The notes under the pieces are model-generated. The model had not been told where the DNA came from. It ran no database searches and saw nothing but the letters and a program-made list of their open reading frames with translations. The translations under genes were made by a program, and so were the position numbers. Positions 1 to 6,774 of a DNA stretch of 48,117 nt are shown here, one piece after another (within the stretch, counting starts at the first letter, position 1; each line of letters begins with the position of its first letter). The stretch lies in NCBI GenBank assembly GCA_963644945.1, contig CAVIQK010000010.1:1-48117 (forward strand), in the 5' to 3' direction. Origin of the DNA: CAVIQK01 sp963644945. GTDB lineage: Bacteria; Bacillota; Clostridia; Christensenellales; DTU072.

Positions 1-138
1 ATATTATATAAATATGATATAATATTATAATTAAACCACAAAAAACAGTTAAACAAGAATAAAAAAATTAAGCGGAAAAAAATATTTCCGTAGTACGGAT
101 TCAACAATGCCGTAAGCATTTAGCAAAAGGGGACGAAC
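1..138 (+). other. AT-rich leader of the first surface-protein gene
   Basis: This stretch is very AT-rich and holds a TATAAT at 18-23 that could be a -10 box; any matching -35 would lie outside the window. A hairpin can form from GCGGAAA and TTTCCG around 71-90. The ribosome binding site AAAGGGG lies just upstream of the ATG at 139. Confidence 0.35.
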
Positions 139-3100
139 ATGCAAAAAAGACATTGCCTAAAAAACATATTTTTATTAGTAATTTGTGTAGTTTTACTACT
201 AACCTTTGCCGTTTTGGTGCAACAGTTTTCTAAATCTCCCAAGGTTTTTGCGGAAGGTGTCACCGTTGGCGAATATCTTTCCAATTTAGAGCCGTTGTCA
301 AGTACTGTCGGTTACAGCAATTTGAAATATGACGAAAACCTCGACGGCGGACAAATTTCTTTTATCGTAGGTGGCAAAAGGACCTACTTCCCAAAAGGCT
401 TGATTGCCCATGCCCAAGCCGAACTTGTCTATGATTTAGGCGACCACAATTATCAACATTTTTCTACCTATCTCGGAGTCGATGCCTCGCAAAACGGCAA
501 AGGCGAAGTGACTTTTTCGGCATATACTTCTACCGACAATGTGACTTGGGAAGAAATACTTTCCGCTACCACCAAGAAAAGCACCGACGAGGCGATTTAT
601 TTGAATTGTTCGGTGGTAGGCAAAAGGTATCTAAAATTTGTTTTTGATGCTGGCAGCACCAACAGCAACGACCATTCGGGACTAGGGGATGCAAAACTCT
701 ACACCGACGGTTATGACTTCGACAAAGCGGAAACCTTGTTTTCAACCGTCGAAGAATATAATAGCACTCTCACCGGAAAAACCACCACTCAAATTTTAGA
801 AGGCAACCTTTCCGCTCTCATGCAAAGATATTTTGTCGAGCGAGTAGGCTATGACAATTTGCGGAACAGTTTTCTAAAAGGTCAAAACGAGTCCGAAAGA
901 CGAGCAATGCTCAATTGGTTGCTTAACGACGAAAAAGCCCTCAAAGATTTCGTGACCGGCGGAGATCCCAACGGCGGAGATTTCATAAAGTCCCTAATAC
1001 TTCTAACCGAACTTTATACCAAACATAGTGCCGATCTCTCTGACACCACCCCCTTATTTTCCCCCGAAACGGGTTCCACAAGGAATAGGGGAGACCTTTA
1101 TCGCACGATGATGATAGCGCTTGCTCTCACCAACGATCGCCCCGTCTATGGTTGGGTAAACAACAGCACCGTAATAGATCCCATGGCGAGATACGAGGCA
1201 TACAAAAAGACATATCTTGCCGAAGATTATCATCTAAGGTACGAGATTTTCGAAAACCTTTGTGTCGAAGAAATGCGCTATCTCATGACGAGTAGAATCA
1301 ACCCCGAAGAAATCTATTGGCTCAATGCCTATGCCACCATAAAATACGGATCGGCAACTTATCCCGCAGTTTATTCTCCGCATAGACATATTGCATACGG
1401 TAGAGATTGGAATTATGCGGCAAAAGGCTATTTGAAAGAAGAAAATTACCAAAAATATAGCGAAAAATATATGCTAGAACAGTTCGGTGTAGGCTATTCG
1501 TCTGATCCCCGAATTTGGATGGCACTTGAAGGTAGCCAAATATGTTGGGGAATAGCCTATCTTGCGACCAACTTCGCATCGGCTTTCGGAGTCCCTTGCC
1601 ACTACGTTCGCCAAAACGGTCATGCTGCGTGTTTTGTGTATGACAAAGACGAGCAAGGTCGGACGGTTTGGAGCATCGACAACGACATTTCGGGTTGGAG
1701 CGATACATGGATGAACGAGGACACCGTAGGCAACGGCAATTATCGTATGCTATGCGGTTGGGGAACGACTTTTGACGAACAAGTCACGCTACAAAACGGA
1801 ACATATATTTTATTGTCATCTACCGCCCTTGACGACCAAGAAAATTACGAAAAAGCCGAACTCATGTTGACACTTGCAAGTTTTGTGGGAGAAGACCAAA
1901 AGGAATCTCTATATAGAGAAGTATTGACGGTAATGCCCTACCATTTGGACGCATGGCTCGGACTCGTCAGACTATACATAAATACGGCAAAGACCGACTC
2001 GGAACTCGTTTCTCTATCGGAAGAAATCGCCCAAAACATGTATTGTTTCCCCCTTCCGATGCACGATCTTTTAGGCTTAATAAAGAAAGAACTCACCACT
2101 AGAAGTGCAGTCGAAGACCAAACCAAAGCCAATAGCGCCCTAGTAATGCTAGCAAACGTCGAAAACATTGACAATACGACACTTGTTAAGGCCACCAACG
2201 TAAAAAACGACGAAAGTGCCAAAGCCCTTATTGCCCAACTTTCCCCCGTCGTGACCGAAGCCAATTATATTTTAGGCAAAGTCGAAGACGTAAAACTTGC
2301 CACCTTCTCGTTCGACGGCGAAAACAAAAACAAATTGCTGTTCAACGAAAAATATGAAAATGTCAGATACAAATATAGCATTGACGGCGGAGCCACTTGG
2401 AGCCTTGGATTAGTCACATCCAAAGCCCAAATGTATTATGCCTTCACCGATACCGAGATTGCGACCATTTCCGCAACAAACGACATTTTGGTATGGCTCG
2501 AAGGTTGGGGCGATACTATAAATATCGACAATGCGTTTAGAATAGATATCTTGGAAGGGACCGAAGTAAGTGACCTTGAAAACAACGACAACGAGGACAA
2601 ATTTTTCGGAACGTTAGGAGTAGTCGAATATTCTTTAGACAATACAACATGGCAAGATTTGACTGCCGAAACAATGTTTTCGGGAGCCCAAACCGTCTAT
2701 GTTCGCAACAAGCGATCGGGCGTAACATTGGACGGAACAGTTAGCACTTTTACCTTTACGAATGGTGACACATCCACTCGCAGTTATATCCACATCAGCG
2801 ATTTAGAACTGTATGCTTTTTCGAGTCAAGAAACATCCCGAAGCCAAGATCAAGCCGCCCATGCGATAGACGGCAAACTTTCCACAAGATGGCATACTTT
2901 GTGGGACGGATCCGACGGCGAAAAATACTACATTGTAAAACTGTCGTCCTCAAAATTTATTTCCGGACTTGACTACACCCCCGTAAAAGGCGGTGGCAAC
3001 GGCACAATCTTAGGACTAGACGTTTTTGTCAGCACCAACGGCACCGATTGGACACTTGCGACATCAGAGTCCGGACTCACGAATGACGACACCAAGAAGT

Positions 3101-5403
3101 CATTGAGTTTTGATCCCGTTTTCGGACAATACATAAAAATCGTAGGGAGCAACACCGTCGGCTCGTACTGTTCGGCAAGACTTTTTGAATTTTTTGAAGA
3201 CACCACACTTTCCGCAAAGACAGTTTCAAGTTTACAAATATCAACTGCCCCCACCCAAAAAGTCTATGTACTCGGACAAAAAATAAATTATAAAGGACTC
3301 AAAGCCCGCCTACTTTACGAAGACGGCTCATTTTCTATTTGCCCCGTAGAACTTTTGACTTTGGACGACATTTCGGCAGATACATTAGGTACAGTTTCCG
3401 TTCCTATCAAATATCAAGGTTTGACCGCTTCGTTTGACGTCGAAGTAATAAGAATAGAAGATAGTGTTGCGAGAATAGGCGAGGACTACTATCATAGCCT
3501 TCTCGATGCGATAAATGCAGACGGAAACGGCACCATCGACCTACTAAAAGACATCGAAATCACCTCATCTTATACGATAACCAAGAGTGTCACCATAGAC
3601 GGAGGCAACCATACCATAACAAGAGGTACGGACTTTACTTCCGCAATGTTTATCGTGTCGGGGACGGGATCCCTTACCCTACAAAATTTGACACTTGACG
3701 GCGGAGCAGTTTGGACGGGCGACACCCATCAAGTGCTTAACAGAGGGACGACCAACAGCGGAATAGTATCCCAGTCGGCACTTATAAAAGGCATGGACAA
3801 TGCCACTATATCGCTAAATAATTGCCACCTACAAAACAACTACAACGATTATTCCGCCAATGCCCAAAACACCGGCGGAGCGCTGTTTCTAAATTCCAAA
3901 TCAAAATTGACCGTTACCGATTCCCACATAACCAATTGTTATTCTCGTCTTTTCGGTTCGGCAATATATGCAAGGGACAATTCTTCGTTCACGATAAACA
4001 GCGGACTGTTCAGCGGATGCTCGGGAACTTCACAGTGGAACACCTCACTGTTTTGTGTGGACAACACGTCGTCCTCAACAATAAACGGCGGAGAATATAA
4101 GAATAATCTCGGCTACAACAAAGGCGGAGTGTTTTGGATTTCAGGCGGTAGCCTTACCGTCAACGGCGGAAAATTCGAAAACAATTCCGCAACACTCGGA
4201 TCGGGCATATTCATCGGCGGAGGCGCCAAAATAAGCATAAAAGACTTCGAAACATTTGGCGATATCTATATTCCGTCCGGCAAGAAAATATATATTTTAG
4301 GGGCGCTTTCCGGAAAACTCGTCAACATACAATTAGAATCGACTGCGGACGACACGACGATTGCGGTATGCGAAGACGAAACCATCAAATATAAAGCACT
4401 AAAATCTCTACAAGTTGCCGACCGACTTTTGTATATATTAGGTACCGACATCAAAATCAAAGGCACGTCCGAAGCCGTAGCCTCGATAAAATCGGGGGAC
4501 AGAGATATACTTTATTTAGAGTTTACCGATGCCCTAAAAAGTGCCGAAAGCGGAGACACGATCACCCTAAAAAAGGACGTCACCCTAGCAAGCACCGCCA
4601 CTGTTTCCGCCCCCTTGACAATCGATTTCGGCTCGTGTTCACTTGTCGGCGATTCCTACTTGACGACCGATCTTTGCATGGAAAAGTTGACATCAAAAAT
4701 CACAATTAAAAACCACGTTTACAACCAAAACATTACCTATGTATGGAGTAGTGACAATACGACATGTACGGCAACAGGCACCTGTATATGCGGCAAAACA
4801 CACACCGAAACCGTAGCCACCGAAAAGACTACAAAGGCCGGTGTCCACGACGGTGAAAAAACCGAAAAAGGCAAAGTACAATTCGAGTATGCCGAGTTTT
4901 CTACCCAAGAAAAAGTTTTGTCCGAAATCAAAAAAGATCACGTTTACGACCAAAACATTACCTACGTATGGAGTAGTGACAATACGACATGTACGGCAAC
5001 AGGCACATGCACATGCGGCAAAACACACACCGAAACCGTAACCGCCAAGAGTAGCGAAACGGATGCGGACGGCATCGTTGCGGAGTTTTCTTACGGAGAG
5101 TTTTCTTCTCAACAAAAACTTAATAAATCTTCCGCCCCCGACACCCAATCGGGTACCGGTTCAGGGACACAACAAGATACAAGTTCGGGTACAAGTTCGG
5201 GTACACAACAAGATACAAGTTCGGGGACACAATCGGGGACAAATGACGAAGAAAAAGTCTCACCGAAAGAGCCTAAGTCTCCCGACAAAGACCACAAAAA
5301 AATCATCATCATTGTAGCGGTGGCGGTAGTATCTGGTTTAATTATAGGGACAATTGTAGCAGTAGCCGTCAAAAAGAAAAAATCAAAAACCAAAAATAAA
5401 TAA
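139..5403 (+). CDS. Secreted multidomain surface protein with NPCBM, transglutaminase-like, F5/8C and beta-helix domains
   Basis: The product is 1754 residues. A signal peptide (about 1-39, hydrophobic core then VFAEG) is followed by an NPCBM-type carbohydrate-binding domain (about 57-192; GLIAHAQAELVYDL resembles the family core). A transglutaminase-like domain has a plausible Cys469-His495-Asp514 triad (QICWGIA, NGHAACF, SIDND). An F5/8 type C-like domain (about 883-1020), a bacterial Ig-like segment and a parallel beta-helix region rich in NGG and SGS turns (about 1113-1371) come next. Two near-identical Cys/His-rich repeats (about 1526-1634), a Gly/Ser/Thr/Gln linker, one membrane helix (about 1722-1745) and a lysine-rich tail end it. 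No LPXTG motif is present, so anchoring is probably by the C-terminal helix. A role in binding or processing glycans or glycopeptides outside the cell is inferred from domains only. Confidence 0.85.
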   Translation: MQKRHCLKNIFLLVICVVLLLTFAVLVQQFSKSPKVFAEGVTVGEYLSNLEPLSSTVGYSNLKYDENLDGGQISFIVGGKRTYFPKGLIAHAQAELVYDLGDHNYQHFSTYLGVDASQNGKGEVTFSAYTSTDNVTWEEILSATTKKSTDEAIYLNCSVVGKRYLKFVFDAGSTNSNDHSGLGDAKLYTDGYDFDKAETLFSTVEEYNSTLTGKTTTQILEGNLSALMQRYFVERVGYDNLRNSFLKGQNESERRAMLNWLLNDEKALKDFVTGGDPNGGDFIKSLILLTELYTKHSADLSDTTPLFSPETGSTRNRGDLYRTMMIALALTNDRPVYGWVNNSTVIDPMARYEAYKKTYLAEDYHLRYEIFENLCVEEMRYLMTSRINPEEIYWLNAYATIKYGSATYPAVYSPHRHIAYGRDWNYAAKGYLKEENYQKYSEKYMLEQFGVGYSSDPRIWMALEGSQICWGIAYLATNFASAFGVPCHYVRQNGHAACFVYDKDEQGRTVWSIDNDISGWSDTWMNEDTVGNGNYRMLCGWGTTFDEQVTLQNGTYILLSSTALDDQENYEKAELMLTLASFVGEDQKESLYREVLTVMPYHLDAWLGLVRLYINTAKTDSELVSLSEEIAQNMYCFPLPMHDLLGLIKKELTTRSAVEDQTKANSALVMLANVENIDNTTLVKATNVKNDESAKALIAQLSPVVTEANYILGKVEDVKLATFSFDGENKNKLLFNEKYENVRYKYSIDGGATWSLGLVTSKAQMYYAFTDTEIATISATNDILVWLEGWGDTINIDNAFRIDILEGTEVSDLENNDNEDKFFGTLGVVEYSLDNTTWQDLTAETMFSGAQTVYVRNKRSGVTLDGTVSTFTFTNGDTSTRSYIHISDLELYAFSSQETSRSQDQAAHAIDGKLSTRWHTLWDGSDGEKYYIVKLSSSKFISGLDYTPVKGGGNGTILGLDVFVSTNGTDWTLATSESGLTNDDTKKSLSFDPVFGQYIKIVGSNTVGSYCSARLFEFFEDTTLSAKTVSSLQISTAPTQKVYVLGQKINYKGLKARLLYEDGSFSICPVELLTLDDISADTLGTVSVPIKYQGLTASFDVEVIRIEDSVARIGEDYYHSLLDAINADGNGTIDLLKDIEITSSYTITKSVTIDGGNHTITRGTDFTSAMFIVSGTGSLTLQNLTLDGGAVWTGDTHQVLNRGTTNSGIVSQSALIKGMDNATISLNNCHLQNNYNDYSANAQNTGGALFLNSKSKLTVTDSHITNCYSRLFGSAIYARDNSSFTINSGLFSGCSGTSQWNTSLFCVDNTSSSTINGGEYKNNLGYNKGGVFWISGGSLTVNGGKFENNSATLGSGIFIGGGAKISIKDFETFGDIYIPSGKKIYILGALSGKLVNIQLESTADDTTIAVCEDETIKYKALKSLQVADRLLYILGTDIKIKGTSEAVASIKSGDRDILYLEFTDALKSAESGDTITLKKDVTLASTATVSAPLTIDFGSCSLVGDSYLTTDLCMEKLTSKITIKNHVYNQNITYVWSSDNTTCTATGTCICGKTHTETVATEKTTKAGVHDGEKTEKGKVQFEYAEFSTQEKVLSEIKKDHVYDQNITYVWSSDNTTCTATGTCTCGKTHTETVTAKSSETDADGIVAEFSYGEFSSQQKLNKSSAPDTQSGTGSGTQQDTSSGTSSGTQQDTSSGTQSGTNDEEKVSPKEPKSPDKDHKKIIIIVAVAVVSGLIIGTIVAVAVKKKKSKTKNK
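4714..5040 (+). repeat. Two 102-bp near-identical direct repeats inside the surface-protein gene
   Basis: Copies lie at 4714-4815 and 4939-5040, period 225 bp. By direct comparison they differ at 5 of 102 bases. Each encodes a Cys/His module (ITYVWSSDNTTCTATGTC followed by CGKTHTETV). The DNA identity suggests recent duplication or ongoing gene conversion. The last, incomplete gene of the window encodes related Cys/His modules. Confidence 0.85.
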
Positions 5404-5411
5404 TGACAAAT

Positions 5412-5441
5412 AAAAACAAGCCTCATCGGGCTTGTTTTTTT
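5412..5441 (+). terminator. Intrinsic terminator after the first surface-protein gene
   Basis: AAAAACAAGCC pairs with GGCTTGTTTTT around a short loop and is followed by a T run. It ends the gene that stops at 5403. On the other strand it also lies just beyond the end of the 81-residue gene. Confidence 0.85.
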
Positions 5442-5466
5442 GTGGAAACCGAAATTTACAATTTTA

Positions 5467-5712
5467 TCAATAATCGAAAGTCACTTCTTTATATTGTGGC
5501 GATTTTGTATAGCACATAGCCGACAGTCTTGCAATTGTTCCGTCCTTATGTACCACGATAAAAAAGCCATATTCCTCATTTTCACCGATGTCCTCACCGG
5601 TGTACCATCTAAAACCTTGTTCTTTTGCCTCTTTGAAAAATTCTTTGTAATTGTCTTTTTCAAGTCTAACAACAATTTCTTCGTGTTCTTTCAACAAATC
5701 TTTTAATATCAT
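5467..5712 (-). CDS. Orphan 81-residue protein under a SAM riboswitch
   Basis: The start at 5712 is chosen because GGAGG lies 8 nt upstream (plus-strand 5721-5725). A longer reading to 5805 would run through the riboswitch terminator and has no ribosome binding site. The protein starts MILKDLLKEHEEIVV, is charged and has no membrane segment or signal peptide. A distinctive centre reads FRWYTGEDIGENEEYGFFIV, followed by VHKDGTIARL. I do not recognise the family. The only clue to function is its control element: S-box genes usually concern methionine, cysteine or SAM supply, so a role linked to SAM or sulfur status is an inference. It is monocistronic: the next feature downstream is the terminator of the opposing gene. 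Confidence 0.75.
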   Translation of the reverse strand: MILKDLLKEHEEIVVRLEKDNYKEFFKEAKEQGFRWYTGEDIGENEEYGFFIVVHKDGTIARLSAMCYTKSPQYKEVTFDY

Positions 5713-5749
5713 ATCAAATACCTCCAAATTTTCCAAAAGAATACCAAAG

Positions 5750-5773
5750 AAAAACCCCATCGTGATGATGGGG
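5750..5773 (-). terminator. Riboswitch-controlled intrinsic terminator
   Basis: Read on the minus strand, CCCCATC (5773-5767), a 5-nt loop and GATGGGG (5761-5755) form a perfect 7-bp GC-rich stem followed by five T residues. It lies between the S-box aptamer and the 81-residue gene. Its 5' arm (CCCATC) can alternatively pair with GATGGG of the aptamer P1 3' side (5799-5794). That gives a textbook antiterminator: SAM binding locks P1, the terminator forms, and expression is off. Confidence 0.85.
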
Positions 5774-5790
5774 TTCGGTTTCCAAATATT

Positions 5791-5880
5791 ACACCCATCA
5801 CCCAAGCTTTACCACCTTGACAATTTGTTAGGTTGGTGTATGGTCAACGGGCTTGTCCCTCGCATACTCTTTATGGATAT
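5791..5880 (-). promoter_or_regulatory. SAM-I clan (S-box) riboswitch aptamer
   Basis: Read on the minus strand, the conserved S-box landmarks appear in order: AAAGAG, GAGGGACAAGCCC, TTGA, CAACC, AAGGTGGTAAA. Pairings found by eye are P1 ATATCCAT (5880-5873) with ATGGGTGT (5798-5791), 8 bp with two G-U pairs; P2 GTATG/CATAC enclosing GGG/CCC, with kink-turn-like GA elements between; P3 ACCT/AGGT; and a pseudoknot of loop CAAG (5855-5852) with CTTG (5806-5803). P4 appears minimal or absent, so this may be a SAM-I/IV-type variant rather than a standard SAM-I. The predicted transcription start falls almost at the first base of P1. Confidence 0.85.
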
Positions 5881-5884
5881 TACT

Positions 5885-5913
5885 ATTTTAGCACATATTT
5901 TCAAAGATTGCAA
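5885..5913 (-). promoter_or_regulatory. Promoter of the SAM riboswitch transcript
   Basis: On the minus strand TTGCAA (5913-5908), a 17-nt spacer and TAAAAT (5890-5885) form a good sigma-A promoter. The predicted start at about 5878-5879 is at the edge of aptamer stem P1. Confidence 0.8.
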
Positions 5914-5983
5914 CACTGTTTTGAATTTTTTTATTTTAATAGATCCTAAAAGACTTCAAAATATAAGGATATCTTATTATATA

Positions 5984-6011
5984 TTGACATTTTGCCGAAA
6001 TATTATATAAT
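5984..6011 (+). promoter_or_regulatory. Promoter of the hypB operon
   Basis: TTGACA (5984-5989), a 16-nt spacer and TATAAT (6006-6011) match both consensus hexamers. A leader of roughly 70 nt separates the predicted start from the hypB ribosome binding site. It is divergent from the riboswitch promoter. Confidence 0.85.
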
Positions 6012-6086
6012 AATATAGTCATATTTTTCGTCATGTCGCAATAGACATTGATACACAAAACGAAAAGACTGCAAGGAGTAACCTCA

Positions 6087-6761
6087 ATGGATAAATTTAG
6101 AGTAATAGAAATCAAACAAAGCGTATTTGAAGACAACGACAAAGATGCGGAGATTTTAAGATCCTCGTTGAAAAAAGACGGAGTTTTCCTTCTCAATCTC
6201 ATGTCAAGCCCGGGGAGTGGCAAGACGACCACTTTGTCAAAACTTATCCCCCTTCTTCAAAAAAAATATAGAATCGGAATCATGGAAGCCGACATTGACG
6301 GCGACGTTGATGCCAAGACTATTTCCGAACTCACCGGAGTCAAAACCATCCAACTTCACACAGGCGGAATGTGCCATCTGGATGCCGATATGACAAGACA
6401 AGGACTAAGAGAACTAGGCACCGAAGACCTAGATTTAGTCATTCTCGAAAACGTAGGCAATCTCGTCTGCCCTGCCGAATTTGACACCGGAGCAGTCAAA
6501 AATGCCATGATATTGTCAGTCCCCGAAGGCGACGACAAACCTATCAAATACCCCCTAATTTTCTCGGTATCCAACGTCGTACTCATCAACAAAGTAGATG
6601 TAATGCCGTACTTTAATTTTGATCTAGACAAATGCCGTCAAAATATAGCAAAACGCAACCCAAATGCCCAAGTATTCCCTATATGCGCTAAGAGTGGCGA
6701 GGGCATAGAACAGTTTGCAAATTGGCTTTCTACCCAAATAGAAAATTGGAAAAATAGATAA
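6087..6761 (+). CDS. hypB: Hydrogenase/nickel-enzyme maturation GTPase HypB
   Basis: HypB is a SIMIBI-class GTPase that, with HypA, delivers nickel to metalloenzymes, classically [NiFe] hydrogenase. The P-loop SSPGSGKTT lies at residues 40-48. The metal-site segment GGMCHLDA, the switch region ENVGNLVCP and the NKVD guanine-specificity motif are all present. The start at 6087 has AAGGAG 8 nt upstream, giving 224 residues; the in-frame TTG at 6048 lacks a ribosome binding site. There is no long N-terminal His-rich stretch, so it probably lacks a nickel storage function. It is followed after 13 nt by the Fe-S flavoprotein gene and then hypA. No hydrogenase or hypCDEF genes are in the window, so the client enzyme is unknown. 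Confidence 0.92.
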   Translation: MDKFRVIEIKQSVFEDNDKDAEILRSSLKKDGVFLLNLMSSPGSGKTTTLSKLIPLLQKKYRIGIMEADIDGDVDAKTISELTGVKTIQLHTGGMCHLDADMTRQGLRELGTEDLDLVILENVGNLVCPAEFDTGAVKNAMILSVPEGDDKPIKYPLIFSVSNVVLINKVDVMPYFNFDLDKCRQNIAKRNPNAQVFPICAKSGEGIEQFANWLSTQIENWKNR

Positions 6762-6774
6762 GGAGAAGAAGATT

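Noticed and set aside
5713..5805. N-terminal extension of the 81-residue protein up to 5805.
   Set aside because: It would translate the riboswitch terminator and P1 strand, and it ignores the GGAGG upstream of 5712.
6048..6086. TTG at 6048 as start of hypB.
   Set aside because: No ribosome binding site; AAGGAG precedes the ATG at 6087, which gives the normal HypB N-terminus.
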